Positions 49,001 through 62,500 of a stretch of 64,000 nucleotides of DNA are shown here, piece after piece. Source of the stretch: Pomacea canaliculata (taxonomy: Eukaryota; Mollusca; Gastropoda; Architaenioglossa; Ampullariidae); the NCBI RefSeq assembly GCF_003073045.1, contig NC_037602.1, positions 11,659,731 through 11,723,730 on the forward strand, in the 5' to 3' direction. Under the pieces are notes generated by a model. It saw nothing but the letters and a program-made list of their open reading frames with translations, ran no database searches and had not been told where the DNA came from. Within the stretch, counting starts at the first letter, position 1. Each line of letters starts with the position of its first letter. The position numbers and the translations under genes are program-made.

Positions 49001-52000
49001 CGACAGACCCAACTCGTACACCAGCCGCTCGCCGTTAAAGCGGATGTCGTAGGCTTGAGGGCCATTGAAGGCCGACAGGCGGATGTCGAAGTCCCACTGC
49101 ATGTAGTTCACGTGTCTGTGCTTGATGGTGTAGCGTTTACCGTCAGGCTCAACCTGGCAACAAAACGCCGAACGTTAGGTAGCGCGCGACTGCCGAGGAA
49201 CAACTACATCTCCACCCCAAATTCACTGTGTGTGACGTAATATCTGTAGTTTACAAAATCAGACTTGTTTACCAAATTAGCTTTCTAATTACAAATTTTT
49301 GGAGCTTCTCTAATTACTTTTTTCCTCAATTTCTGTTTTGACATTCTAGTCACAAGTTTCAAGTGTGGTCTAAATCAAAGTGGTTTTCTATTAGCTTGTT
49401 CTCACCTGCAAAGGGGGACGTTTTGGAGTAGCGGGCACTGGGGATCCTCGAAGGTTCTGTGTAGAGTAAAGGTCACGTGATGGGGACACAAAGGCACCTT
49501 AGTCTTGTTGATGGGGTTGCTGATGTCTCGGTACCGTGCGGCCAGTTCAGTCAGTGGACTCGTACAAGGCCCCAGCGTACCAGACTTTTTCTATCTTCCA
49601 CAAGGAAGGGTCGCTGCCGTCCACATTGGCAAGCACACCAAAGTCTAGTGGATGAAGGCTGTAACAAGCAGACACATGAATATCTGCAAAGTTATATGCG
49701 CGCGTGTGAGTACACCTTGTGTGAATATGTGTGTGTGTTACCGACAATAATTGGATGTCTTCCGTGAAAGTTTAAGTCCGTGGTGGTGACTAGCATTTCA
49801 CGCACTATCCCGCACTATCTAACGAGCTGTATCTGGCAACTGGTTTTTTTTTTTTATTATATTGAGACATTTCATGTATATTTTTGAATGACTGTTTCCT
49901 ATTTTAAGTCTTTGTTATCTTTCCATATTTCTAGCAACACATGTCGGCATTTATTACTTAAGTAAATTTCTTAAAACACGATACTTCTGTACACTAAATT
50001 CGCCCTGATTTCACTTTCTGCAGGGACAGAGGCTTTATCGCTACCTATAGTACTCTACTGGGTAGTCGCCCCACAACCAGAATCTCCTGGCAGCTTTCTC
50101 AGCAGGGACGACCCGATGGGGGTGGGGTAGGTAGTGAGACACTTGTCTCCACAGTCTGTAAACGTGGCCTCGTAGCTCTCCTGTAGGATGAAGCCCACCT
50201 GGTAAGCAGAACAACAGCAATTTTTAAAATCCCACTTTGTGTAAGACTATGTCGGCTTCAGATACAGTTCTGTCTTTCTCTCATTGTATCTCTCTGTCTC
50301 TCTCAGTCAACCTAGTACCGGCTGTAGTTACCTCTTGGTCAACCTGTTTCATGATATATTCGACGGCAGTGAAGTATTCCACAAATCCCACTGGTCGGAA
50401 GGCGAACTGCACAGGATTACGGCGCACAGGGTTCTTAATCAGTGTGCAGTAGGTGGGGTCAGACAAGGGCCCTACTCGGTACCTGCATAAAAGGGAAACA
50501 TACACAACGTTTCACACATTACATACATTGATATAATGTTACAAAAATTACATTTCTTCCATAAAGAGTAATGTCAGACAAAAGCTGTAAGAATCATTCC
50601 AAGTCCCTGTGCTCTTATTAAGGCGTTAAATCAGAGATGTACCGATGACCGATCAGTACCGAACTCTGAAGAAAATATCATTAAGATAATTTTCAAGGCC
50701 TCCGACCTTTGTTTAAGTCATCTTGTCTTTACGATTTGTAAAGGTTACTCACTCCTCGACAACAGGTGGGGCTTTATCTCCTCTGAAGATAAGGACGCGA
50801 GCCTCACGGGGCGGCTGGGGCCCTGAGCCATCCAGGAACTTGAGGACATCACTTTTGGGCGGCACCAGGAGATCGGACATGAAAATATTAGAAGTATTGA
50901 TGCCTGCTCTGGACGGGTCGGCGAGAGAAAGTTCTTGGAACGGATCTGAGGAACGAGAACAGTTTGCTGTACTCCGCACTGGTGATGTCGTGAAACGGAC
51001 TCGGTGACTCAGGGTCGCCGGAAGTCAGTAAACCGCCATCTTGAGGTGGGCATGGTTGAGACATTAGTGTACGGGCGTTGGATCTCTTTGTTCTTCATCA
51101 GCACCACTGCCACCAGCGCCGCCACAACCGCCAGCAAAGCAACAACCAGGACAGCAGTTGTGCAACGCCAAAACCCGATCCGTCGTCTGTATTTTTCCGC
51201 TGAGTCCATGATACCTGAGCAACAAATATCTACAACTACATACATAAAATGAATGCTGTGCATACATATCTACATAATGTACAAACAAATATATAACATC
51301 ATACTTGGATATTGCTACTTTAAAGTTGAAAAATGGTTTTCTACAAGGACTCAAGTAAAAAGAATAGCTCATTAAAATTAAACATTTTTCGAGTATTCAA
51401 TCTTTATTTTCAAGTATCTTGGCCACCTTAATCACAATGCGAGCTTTCTGTCTCACTCAGCCAATTCCCATCCCACAAAATTTTCCTGACAGTTGGGTGT
51501 GTCCGTGCGACGAACAGTTTGTAGACACGAATAATACAAAGGATTGAGAGTTGTAAAGCACAGTGTCCATATATATACAACTATGCATTGATATAAGATA
51601 AATGTTTATCTACAGTCATAGAATAGAACATGATACCTATCGACAACTACATACACGAGCTAACCCCTAGACAAGCATGCACCTAAGGTTAGAGGCAAAC
51701 ATGCTACTTAGAAATAAACACCTAAAATTATAGACAAAGACCATGCTATGATCCATCCAGACTACTGTAAGATTAATTATAATATTGCTTTGCTTCTTTT
51801 TTATTTTGTTTTGTCTTTAATTGTCTTCTGTATTTTGGCTCCATGTTTTGGTAAACATCGCGCATCCCTTAGTCTGGACAGTGAAAGAGGCGAGGAGCGC
51901 ACCGAACTCTGATACATCAAATGGAGACAGAACTGCTCCTATGTAAGCTCCACCTAGGAATTGTAACCTATCTACCACCAGAAGAGCTCGCTGGCTGCAA

Positions 52001-53333
52001 ACATATGAACCCGCTGTATGCGAACATATGTAGTTTCTGGGAGGTGCTTGCAAACTTGTTACTGTCGAGCAGCTGTAGCCAACATTAGTACCCTTTAGAT
52101 GTGGTGACATCCACCCGCCAGTCCACAGGCGCCATGCGGAGGAATCGGAAACAAGTGGCAGCCACTTGACTTGCTTTCTTTCTTCCTTTCTTTAGATAGC
52201 TAACTAAAACATTTGAACAGCTAACTAAACAACCAGCTAACTAAAGGGTGAACTACTACTACTAGTAGCATTTAACTACCATCATCGCGGACATCACAAC
52301 TACTACTGCTACTGCTGGGAGGATTTTTGTTTTAAGAAACTTCTCGAGACTTCCTTTTACTCAGGTACTGAAACATTCCTCTTGTTGTACCATCACATAT
52401 AGACAAACCCGGATCAAAGGCCGTTGTAATGGCTATGAGGAGATGGCAGACGACATGTTGATGCAAGTCACTTTGCTGTTATCTAGCAGGTCAAAGTAAG
52501 ACAGCCGTTAGCTTGTAGCTGTGACCGACTTTTCCATTTTTTGTTTTCCCCACCCGCCAGTGAAACTTTCATGGCGGCGCATAGCGCTGTCGGGTGTCGA
52601 CCTTTGATACACCCAATGGAGACAATGCTACTTTACACCTTCACAATGACCTCTTACGAGAACAAGAATAAAGTTCTTAAAATAGAAACATCGCCAGAGT
52701 ATGAAACAAATAATAATCCAAAAAACGATATTTTTTCAATATCATGTGTGTAAATTATCTTTTTTTTTTAATCAACGTCAACGCTGCTAAATCCAGTTTC
52801 CATGGTCGACAGCTTTGGGTGTCTTACTCCTGTACTTACGTCGAATTCAACAAACGTTTTGTTCTTTCTTTTCTGTTTTCTTCCTTAAAGCGAACACATG
52901 ACAAATCGGGTATGATCACTACATGATGACAATATCTATATATATATATAAAAAGTATATACATAATATGTTAAATATTCTTACACAGTCTCGATAATAC
53001 CGGTAGAAAGCATGTGAAAAGACAGAAAATAAACTTGGTACCTTAAAAATGGCGTGGATTATGCAAAGCTGACAGCTGCAAGTGTGTATCGTGGAGACTT
53101 CAGCAGCTCTCCTATCGCACATCACTGTGGCCTGGATACCCGAGACTCGCAGCCCGTGTGAGGCACACCAGCACACAGCTGCAGCCTGCACCCACGATGG
53201 GTTTTTTCAACCACAAATACGCCGATACGACTGGAAATAAACACCCAGAGACACAGCATCTAAACAAACAGTTAACCCTTCTGCCTACCAGGAGAAGAGT
53301 GAAGAAGTTACTAACCATTATTTTCAAGTCCAT
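46082..53333 (-). CDS. AOC: Copper-containing amine oxidase Y, membrane-anchored (AOC type)
   Basis: This is the paralogue of X, with the same ten-exon layout: 53333-53316, 51214-50753, 50482-50332, 50198-50045, 49658-49406, 49153-48647, 48413-48198, 47900-47743, 47021-46774 and 46397-46082. It keeps the transmembrane helix after KYRRR, the topaquinone site NYDY, HHH copper ligands, HIPHTEDLP and the aspartate in FVDSGALLG. Single-base changes against X include one missing in the first exon, extra A in ATCCAACGCC and in TTCCAAGAAC, one missing before TCGTCCCTGC, an extra and a missing base in exon 5, an extra C in GGGGTGCCACGAG and an extra C in CCCACCCCTAGG. After correction the coding length equals that of X exactly (2481 bases including stop). 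No nonsense substitution or lost splice site was seen. Consensus error or early pseudogene are both possible. Confidence 0.85.
51310..52630. other. Extra DNA in intron 1 of amine oxidase Y
   Basis: The matching intron of X passes from about 40860 to 41095 over this interval, so about 1.1 kb is additional here. An unremarkable 97-residue - strand frame at 51817-52110 resembles nothing I recognise. A (TA)n run lies nearby at 52934-52950. Confidence 0.45.
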
Positions 53334-54249
53334 GCTGTGTTAGACCCTGACATTGTCAAGGAGGGGTAGGATCAAAAGTAAGGAGCTCTATTTATAGGGA
53401 TAACAGGAGGCAGGTGTACCTCCTTATAAGAGTTGAAGAATAACTATTCTATAGCTCTGTGTTTCTCACCATAAGACGAGCTATTTACTGGCGCTTGCAG
53501 TCTGTAACACCTGAAGTGTGAGGTTAGAGTCGAGGCAGCTCTGTGAGGACATTGCTGTACTTCCAGCTGTTACGGCCCGGGGACATGAGTGAAATCGTTT
53601 GCCCGATACGGAACTCAGAGCCACAAAAAATACCCGGCTGTGAGGGAAGTGTTCTTTTTTATGTGTAATACTCGGATTTTACTGGCGTGATGTCAGGTCG
53701 TCTGATTAGTGTGGGTATATTGATTCCATGGTGCTTAACATAATTCTTCTTTTGTGGTTAATTTGATGTTACTTGTAAGACTATGCTGTCAGGTGTTTGC
53801 ACAGAGAGTGGGAAGAGAGTATTTCAGAGAGAAAATCGCAAAATTGGGTAACTGGGCGTGCTAGGGTAGACGTCTGGTGTGAAGCGTTCCATTTCCTCTC
53901 GGGCTATTTAGTCCATCCCTACTCTCCACAGTTTCATCACAGACTGGTACCTGTCATCAGGGGAATCCCATGGGTATACGTGACACCTGATGGGGCCCAG
54001 CACTGCCACCTGCTTTGGGCGATAGCAAGCAGGTCCTGTACATGACGACTAGTCTAGTCTTTGATGTTTGTAAACCAGTTCTTCCTGTGGCTACCGCGGC
54101 GTTAGCTACGTTTTTTTGTTAGTACTTGCTAACAGGTCCTATGTAGTCTGCAAATCGACTTTTCACCAATGGAAATGGGAGTGGTGTTCGTGGAGGGTTT
54201 CACGCATGGTGTCCTTGAAGAAAATTTAAAACAGCCCCGGTAATAGGAA

Positions 54250-54545
54250 ACATCCTTGACATACGTCTACTGTGGTGCAAAGGTAAGCTCCTACTTGGTT
54301 ATCCAACAGCACTACACTCATTTAGCTATTGTACAACGCTTCGACGACTTCGAGGCCTTCTTCGATGTTGAATGTTCTCAACACATGTCATAGATCCTCG
54401 TGCCAGACTATCAAAAGCCTTTTTAAAGTCTACTAGGTTATGATAGTGGTACCGCTGGTGCTGAATCAGGATATAAAAGTTCAAGATCTGGAGACTGCTT
54501 CTACCTGGCCTGAAATCAGCCTTTTCCTCCGCTAGAAGTTCATCA
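54250..54545 (-). mobile_element. LINE reverse-transcriptase fragment
   Basis: The - strand reads AEEKADFRPGRSSLQIL, then LVDFKKAFDSLARGSM, then after a shift EEGLEVVEALYN. These are reverse-transcriptase blocks (EQ-GFR-GRS and the FxxAFD catalytic motif). The frame is broken. It is not the same copy type as the + strand relic at 9400-10060. Confidence 0.75.
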
Positions 54546-54812
54546 GCGGTTTTGTATTACTTTCAACATTATCCACTTTAAAATTAGCATACTATATTTG
54601 GTAAAGCCATAGTTTCGCCACAGTGTATTAATAACGTGAACACTCACAGACTGCTTGAAACTGTTCTTAATTGATTTAATGTTTAAGTTGATAATTTTTA
54701 ACGGGCCACGAATGATGTTGAAATGGCCCAATATCTCTTTGAGAAGGGGAGCAGTGCACTGACTGTTGTAGAAGAACTTTCTGTTTCTTGACTGGGGCAA
54801 GTGAACAGAATG

Positions 54813-55418
54813 TCATTCTAATGTTAGCTGGCAGCTGCTAATCATGACACATGTGACACGCCAGTCTTTGGGCACGGCAGTTTGCACAACAGAACTACCA
54901 TACCAACGACAGTTACATGCTATGACGATGTGTGCATCAGACTGTTTGTGGTTTGGAAGGACAACAATGAGCGAAATAAGAAGAAAAGCCGCGGTTGTGT
55001 GAGCGGGGCCAAATGGCGTCCCATGCTTACCTAATACAGAGTTTGTTTTGACTGTGTCGCCGCTTGACGCTTTTACTGCTACGTTTCTAAGGCAACTCCA
55101 GCAGATTACAGTTACCAGCCCTTGTATACAAGAGTTCTGTTCCCCTGTAGTCGCATTCGCCAGCGTCAGGGCATCGCCATCCAAGTGGAAGTCTAAGGTC
55201 TTCTGGCGCTGGATACATTCAGGTGGCGATGGCTCGGTGATAAGAGGGGTCCGCTCCATTGCACGAGAACACATGTCAGCATCTGGCAGCATCTTAGACA
55301 CTGTGCTTCTGTGGATGAAAATGTCTGCATGTGCTGAAAGTAGGTCAGCAACGGACCCACGGTCTCCGCAATCTTCCCAATTAGCGCCAGCAGACTGTAC
55401 AAGTAAACAAGTATTCAC
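54813..55418 (-). CDS. Unrecognised 201-codon open frame
   Basis: This is the longest open frame in the 54-59 kb gap, running from an ATG at 55418 to a stop at 54813, with a competing open frame on the opposite strand (55048-55443). I do not recognise a domain. Composition is mixed, with a hydrophobic stretch AAFLLISLIVVL around residues 142-153. Adjacent transposon relics make a decayed element or chance open frame likely. Confidence 0.2.
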   Translation of the reverse strand: MNTCLLVQSAGANWEDCGDRGSVADLLSAHADIFIHRSTVSKMLPDADMCSRAMERTPLITEPSPPECIQRQKTLDFHLDGDALTLANATTGEQNSCIQGLVTVICWSCLRNVAVKASSGDTVKTNSVLGKHGTPFGPAHTTAAFLLISLIVVLPNHKQSDAHIVIACNCRWYGSSVVQTAVPKDWRVTCVMISSCQLTLE

Positions 55419-55429
55419 ATACCAAGAGC

Positions 55430-57640
55430 AGAAATGTTTGTAAAGTAAAGTCTAGGAGACTGCAGAAGTAAGCAAGGGCTTTACTTACATCGAGCAGAAA
55501 AAGAGGTATATAAGATTGTACAAGCAACCATTATTTACTTAAAGGAACAAAAGTGTTTGTAATAAAGTGTTTCTTCTTCTTATTCCTTTCACCCCCAGTT
55601 GAGCATAGGGCCGCAACAATAAAGAAGTATATGATATTGTGAAACTAGGCGCAGATTTCCATACAACGTTTATCTGGAAAAAAGATACCAAAAGTTTCAT
55701 ATGATGGGTACACTCGCACTTTTTTTCCACACTATACTGCCGGGGTAGATGAGTGGGGTGATAAACACAAGGACCATCGTATCTGCAACTGAGAAAGAGC
55801 CACATTGAGCTTCGAATATCAGCCTTCAGCCATCCTAACGAAGACTGATGATAGATATGCTTTTTAGGTTCACACATGAGACACATCCACATACATTACA
55901 CATAAACTACACAGCACACACATATACATATCACACACACACGCACTCACGCGCACTGTTTACTAGCAATCATAGTTTGTGTTAACAGCTCGTGCTTCTG
56001 TATAGTTAGCTCTACTGTAGGAAGATCTCTTCGTTTTACTGAAAGTCCAAAAGTTGCTTGTACTGTGTAAGTGACTAGATAACATACGATTTAGATAACA
56101 TACGATTTTGAAATGTTTTGAGCAAATTCTTGAGAAGGGTGTAAGCACGATGTTTGTATGGGCACGTTTAAACAAAGAAAAGATGTGATCTGTATTTACA
56201 AATCTCTGAACAAAGTAAACACATCGCCATTTGTAGCCATTATCTGACTCCATCTGAGTGTCGAAAAGAACATTCAGCACCAGCACATTGTGTCCTGAGC
56301 TGTTTTCCTCTTCGAAGTCAGCTTATGCACACGACGCTATTTTTAGTAACACTACCCTTTCGTCACTTCCTGTTTTCTCGACAAATCCAGGTGTGATTAA
56401 GAGAAAAACACTGATATAATATTTCTCGTGTCTCTTCGTCATAAATGCACTGGAATATAATTTTTGATACTTTATGCTCTATTTCCAGCAATGTTTGCTG
56501 AGCGCTCGTGTTGTCCTTTAACCAGAGATAGGCGGGTGACCGCGAGGGACCTGGAGTGAGTGTAGCTCGAGATAAGCCGCCATACTTATCAAGCGCTTCA
56601 CGTCTGAAGAGTCCTGGGAACTATAGCTGTTGATGAGTTCGCTAAACTGTAACGGAATTCAAAAGCAAATTGCAAAGATACGCGGGTAGAACTGACACCC
56701 AGCTCTATTTTATTTTTTTTTAATATTTTTTTTGCTGTGGACGGACTCAGGTGGAGGCAGTGATGTCACCTCCTGCAAAAACCCCAGTTGAAGTAGTTGG
56801 ACAATATTCAGAGCCATTATAAATGATAAAGTACCTCGTAAATCTGTTTACATTATTTCATTTCACATATATATCATGCGCCTGTAGGAAACATACAAGT
56901 TGTAGGCGCTATTGTTGCTGACGTTGAAGTATTATCTTTGGTCAAGAAGTGTCTTTGCTTTTTCTTCCTCTGTCCGTGACATCCAACTTCATTCCTCTGA
57001 GCAGTGACCTACTTTTTGGGATAGAGAATCGCGCGACAACTGTTCTGTATATAACGTATTTATTTGTAGATGCACTGTACTGATTGGCTACATTAACCAT
57101 TTTCTGTGAAAACTGAGTTATTTATGGTTCTGATTTTCTCCATATCAAATCAGTTATTTCTTTCACGTATCGACATCAGAGGGGGTGAGTGTCTCTGCTT
57201 TAATTAAGCTCTACATCTTTTATTTTCCTTTATCCTCCTATTTGTAGCACCAACGCCCATCCCCCCAAATGCTTCTGAAGAGCCGACACTACATGTGTGA
57301 ACAGAAGATTTCATACCACTCCTCAGATGACAGCAGGATTACACATAGTGTAGCTTTCGTTTGATTCATGCTCTTTTTGTATATTACTTGTATAGCCATG
57401 CCTTTAAAAATGTCAGACCTCGTTCCTGTGTTGTGAGTATAAAGACACAAGCAAGTCACCAGAAGCTTGCATAAAACTCCGTGTGAAGACAACATTAGTG
57501 AATTTCATTATGTAACACTGCGATCATAGTTTGTTGCTTTGTTTGTAGGAAAATATCCCCACCATGAAGAGATTTCCGACTTTGCTGGGAAAATGCTGCT
57601 GGCCAGAGGGCGAGAGAGGACTAGACTGCCCAACGGTCAG
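55430..57640. other. Gene-poor stretch, possible element tail near 55.6 kb
   Basis: No exon was recognised. At 55566-55615, GTTGAGCATAGGGCCGCAAC beside a TTCTTCTTCTTATT run resembles the ends of some mollusc non-LTR elements, but this rests on general impression only. Confidence 0.3.
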
Positions 57641-57679
57641 CTTTTTATTGCATGCAGAGAAATGTGTGTGTGCACTACG

Positions 57680-57740
57680 ACGAGGTCTGAACCTGGGACG
57701 CTACGACCTGTACCCCTGCGCCACCGCGCGGTCACGTGAT
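57680..57740 (-). mobile_element. Possible tRNA-derived SINE head
   Basis: The - strand contains TGGCGCAGGGGTA (57723-57711), like an RNA polymerase III A box, and AGGTTCAGACC (57694-57684), like a B box. Spacing is shorter than in a true tRNA, and no cloverleaf or tail was established. Confidence 0.3.
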
Positions 57741-58033
57741 TGCCGGTCCCAAGGCTTTTCTTTCCGACCCTCGCCCTTTCCTAATGTCAGTGACTGATGA
57801 TGATGCACAGTAACACACTCTTAGATTTGTGAAAAAAAGAAGGGGGAAAAACTTTAGAATCCATAAATCGTTCTCGTTGTCATCTCCCTTGATTAACAGC
57901 AGGAACTAAGAACCTTGTCTCTGTCCTGTGCGTGTGTTGCAGGGCAAGTGCCAGACAGTTACAAATTGTGTGTCTCAATGCAATTCAGGTATGCACGCCC
58001 TGTATGTGCGTGTGTGTGTATGTGTGTGTGGGG

Positions 58034-59055
58034 ATATAAACGTTTACCTGCTTATTACACTATCGAATAAACGTTTACCTGCCTATTACACTGTGGTATA
58101 AATGTTTACCTGTCTATTACACTGTGGTATAAATGTTTACCTGCCTATTACACTATGGTATAAACGTTTACCTGCCTATTACACTATGGTATAAACGTTT
58201 ACCTGTCTATTACACTATAGTATAAACTTTTACCTGTCTATTACACTATGGTATAAATGATTACCTGCCTATTACACTATGGTATAAATGTTTACCTGTC
58301 TATTACACTGTGGTATAAATGTTTACCTGCCTATTACACTATTGGTATAAAGTTTACCTGCCTATTACACTATGGTATAAAACGTTTACCTGTCTATTAC
58401 ACTATAGTATAAACTTTTACCTGTCTATTACACTATGGTATAAATGATTACCTGCCTATTACACTATGGTATAAACGTTTACCTGTCTATTACACTATAG
58501 TATAAACTTTTACCTGTCTATTACACTATGGTATAAATGATTACCTGCCTATTACACTATGGTATAAATGATTACCTACCTATTACACTATGGTATAAAT
58601 GATTACCTGCCTATTACACTATGGTATAAATGTTTACCTGCCTATTACACTATGGTATAAACTTTTACCTGTCTGTTACACTATGGTATAAACGTTTACC
58701 TGCCTGTTACACTATGGTATAAACGTTTACCTGCCTGTTACACTATGGTATAAACGTTTACCTGCCTATTACACTATGGTATAAATGTTTACCTGCCTAT
58801 TACACTATGGTATAAACTTTTACCTGTCTATTACACTATGGTATAAACGTTTACCTGCCTATTACACTATGGTATAAATGATTACCTGCCTATTACACTA
58901 TGGTATAAACGTTTACCTGCCTATTACACTATGGTGTAAACGTTTACCTGCCTATTACACTATAGTATAAACTTTTACCTGTCTATTACACTATGGTATA
59001 AATGTTTACCTGTCTATTACACTATGGTGTAAACGTTTACCTCTCTATTATACTG
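58034..59055 (+). repeat. 31-bp satellite array, about 33 copies
   Basis: Tandem units have the consensus GTATAAACGTTTACCTGCC followed by TATTACACTATG. Main variants are AACG, AATG, AACTT and ATGATT after TATA, and CCTGCC versus CCTGTC. Sub-blocks of variants recur in the same order (for example 58170-58260 and 58380-58460), indicating higher-order copying. It sits about 500 bases beyond the stop codon of amine oxidase Z. Confidence 0.97.
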
Positions 59056-59252
59056 CCACAAAACACGAAGTATTTAGTGATTGTTTCACTGTGACACTAC
59101 GTGACAGTTTGATCGCTTTACGCACTTTCACGTGAAAGGTTTATGTCTTACACATCACCTTGAATCGCTTTCTAACCACTGCAGCTGAAATAGAACTCTG
59201 CTTATCACCATTTGTGTGAAAATAATCACATAAGTATACTTTTTTACACTAC

Positions 59253-59258
59253 TTTATT
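59253..59258 (-). terminator. Candidate polyadenylation signal, amine oxidase Z
   Basis: TTTATT on the + strand (AATAAA on the - strand) lies about 300 bases after the Z stop codon. Confidence 0.35.
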
Positions 59259-59556
59259 ACAATATGTAGAATAGAATCAAAATTATGTGACATAACAATC
59301 ACGATTAGACGCAATCGTTTTTTGTTGTGGACACATTTCTAGCTAGTTTTTAAATAAAAAGAATGCTGAAAAAGAAACACCTGTACATACATCTGTATTT
59401 CAACACACCAACATATCTACAATCTGTCAATAGTGTAACAGTGTGTTGACACGGACGTAGTGCAAGTATCTGTTGCTGTCCATCACCACGTGGTCTTGCT
59501 GACACACTACAGTGTCACACATGCTACTGCACTCACATCTTGTCCCCCTATCTCTG

Positions 59557-62500
59557 TCAAACAAACAACTCCGTGCTGTTTGCCTTCAAGTCCTCGTCAG
59601 CCAGACTCATGTCCGGGAGACAAGTCATACCTACTGACGTGTTGTAGCGCTGTACTACAGCGCCAGCTAGCGGCCGGGAGGAATCCAAGGGGCTGACGCG
59701 CACGGCGTCCCTGGAGGCGATGGAAGGGTCCTGAGGGAAGTAGTTGAAGGGCGTGAGGAGGAGGGCCAGGTGAGTGCCCACAGTCGCCGTGTTGGGCAGG
59801 TTCTCGGTGTGCGGAATGTGGAAGGTGCCCAGCGTCACCCACGTCACCAGGTCCTGCAAGAACACATAAAGGTAAGCACTGACTTCAAATACACACCTTC
59901 CTGTTACAACCCTACAGGCATTTATAAATCGAGAGAATTACTTGTTATGTCATTTTTCATGCGAGAGTGAGTATAATGTGAATGTTATGTCTCTTTGAAT
60001 AACTCAGCGAAGGCCAGTGAAGGGGGCTTGAAATTTTTTTTTTCTCAGTCCTACTCATCTCTTCACCTGTGAGATAAGCTGGACGATTTCATGCTTGGAT
60101 GGAGTCTCATACAGCTCTGTTGTCGTCCAGCAACAGCCACGATATCATTCTGCAAGTCAAACATGTAATCCGCATGTTTCTCGTTGTTTTTTTGTTTTTT
60201 TTTAAATCCTTGTCTATAGCTATAGGGCATTATTTCATTCTGTTGAATCAAGCAGTTCCTGTTTGCACTAGTCTCAATATCTTGAAAATGTTTATCAGAG
60301 AAAATCCCACCTAAAATGTTCAAAGTTTGTGAGAGTTTGGTGTCTTTAAACTCGAAATTATTTTCAGGATAATAGATGTATTAAGTTCAGTCACCTTAAG
60401 TCACCTCCGGTGTTTTTGACTTGCCTTCACACACCTGTTACCACCCATAAACTGCTTGAGATAGTGGTACCCGTAGTATCGAATCATTTGTTTATCAATG
60501 CTCGCATTTTCAAAGAACGCGCCAGCTGCCGAGGTTTTCGTTTAGTTTTTCGCTCATTGGATGAATCTTCAATAGGTCGTTCCATTTTCCTGCTGAAATC
60601 CTTTTGTCGTCGATGTCTTCATTGTCAGAAACTTTACCGACCCGTTGTGGAGGAATTTTCACAATATTGAGAGGACCATCGTCCACTGCATCCCTCACAC
60701 AGCCAACATCTTTGTGTCACGTGCACAGCCTGTGTTTCCATGTGACTAACAAACGGCTTACAAGGTGGATTTACGTACATGATCTCCATATAGGGATTGG
60801 GGTAATGAATGGGCTAAGACGTGGTAATGTAGTTCAGATATATCCATGTCATTAAGATATATCTATCTATATAAAACTAGGTATGTGTCAGCATTAAAGG
60901 TGTGCGCTGTACACACGTCTGTGACTCGAGGGAGCATCGTTCTACCGGGTGGTTTACTCGATGTGGTGTAGGTGATCAAAAACAAAAGCTTTTTGTGTTC
61001 AGTCTCTTTCCAACCGTAGTTTCCTCCGTTCTGACTATTTTCTGCATGAAAGCATTCTGTGTATATTGCTAATAAAGCTTGTCACACTCTCTGACCATCA
61101 AATCTGTGTTGATGAACATCAAATTCTGTCTTATCAAAGAGCTCTTTCTGACTCACATAACCGTCTAACCCGCCTGCTACTATTTTTGTCAGTGACGTCA
61201 GACCGACGACACCAAGCAGTGTGCGCTCCCTGGCGGCGACCGGCTGTTCATTGGACTAACGCACTGGCGCTGGACTCCACGTGCAGTGCGGTGATGCAAT
61301 CGTGGTGTGTGGTTGAGGTGGTGTGCTGCCCACCTTCAAGCCCTCCGCGATGATTACTTCGCCAGCCTCCGGCACAACAACATCCATCCTTCATTCTCTT
61401 CACAAAGTGCGCAGTGGCCGAGCCGGGTGGCTTCTGAAACTGTCATTCATCAACTGTTGGCATCTCACCAGTTGTAGCTTTTTAGATAAACTGGTCTGAA
61501 TGTGCTTTCTTATCATTATTTATGTTTGAAGTCTGTACGTCAGTTCACAACACCCCCACAGCGCGCTCCCCTACAGTCACAAGGGCAGATAAGCGTTGCG
61601 GTATTTTCAGGTGAAGAATCCACGTTTGCCGGACTTTACGTGGGAGCTGAGGTTTATTTCCTGCTTTAGTGATAGGAGGATAGCTTTCCTTCGCGTGATG
61701 ATAAAACGAAATAAGCCACAAAGAGCCTAATGAGAAACCGAGAGAGTGTGAGGGCGCGCGGCACAGTATGGAAACAACGAGCAGTCACGTGACTTACTCA
61801 AAAGCCGTTTGAACGTACTCTACGTATAGAATCGTCTAAAATACATTTCCAAAAATAGCTATTGCAGAAAGTAAGAATTTTAATTTACACACCCCTGCAT
61901 TTGTCTGCCGTATTCGTACCAACAGCCAGACAGGCTTCATTCAAACAAAACTGCACAGCGAGGTAAAATGATTTTTTTAATCTCGACAAGACCTGTTTTT
62001 AGGGGTTCTCTTCTACTTCACCGAGATTGACAGAGAAGAAAACGAGAGAATAAGAAAGCAATTGGTAGATTAGCGTTAAGACTTGTGTCTAAAGGTGAGT
62101 GGCTAACTGTGTCTAAAGATGTGTAGCTAATATTACATCTACCTCTTTTAACAACCACCCAAATCTTTACAAAAAAAAATTGTTCGTTGTCTTAGCATGA
62201 AATACTTGAGTAAACTGGGGGAAAGGGGGTCTTGCCATTTTAAGCTAGCTTTGATTACTTCATATACATTTCATGTATTAGATCTTTAAAGAGAACCTTT
62301 AGACATAGATACACACACAGAGCAGGGCCATCTCTCTATGGGCTTATGTTAAACACACTTCCATTCTAAGATCTCTGTAGTCACCTGTAGACCGTCCTAA
62401 CCCATGAAGCTCACCTCGTTTTCGATGTTCTCATTGTCAGCCAAGTATCGGGTGAAGTTGACCACGGGATCACGGGCGTCCCACATGGCGAAGATAGACG

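Noticed and set aside
57680..57740. Functional tRNA gene
   Set aside because: Only A- and B-box-like motifs at short spacing; no acceptor stem or anticodon arm could be drawn.
58034..59055. CRISPR-like array
   Set aside because: There are no unique spacers; the whole period is repeated, and the host is an animal. It is a plain satellite.
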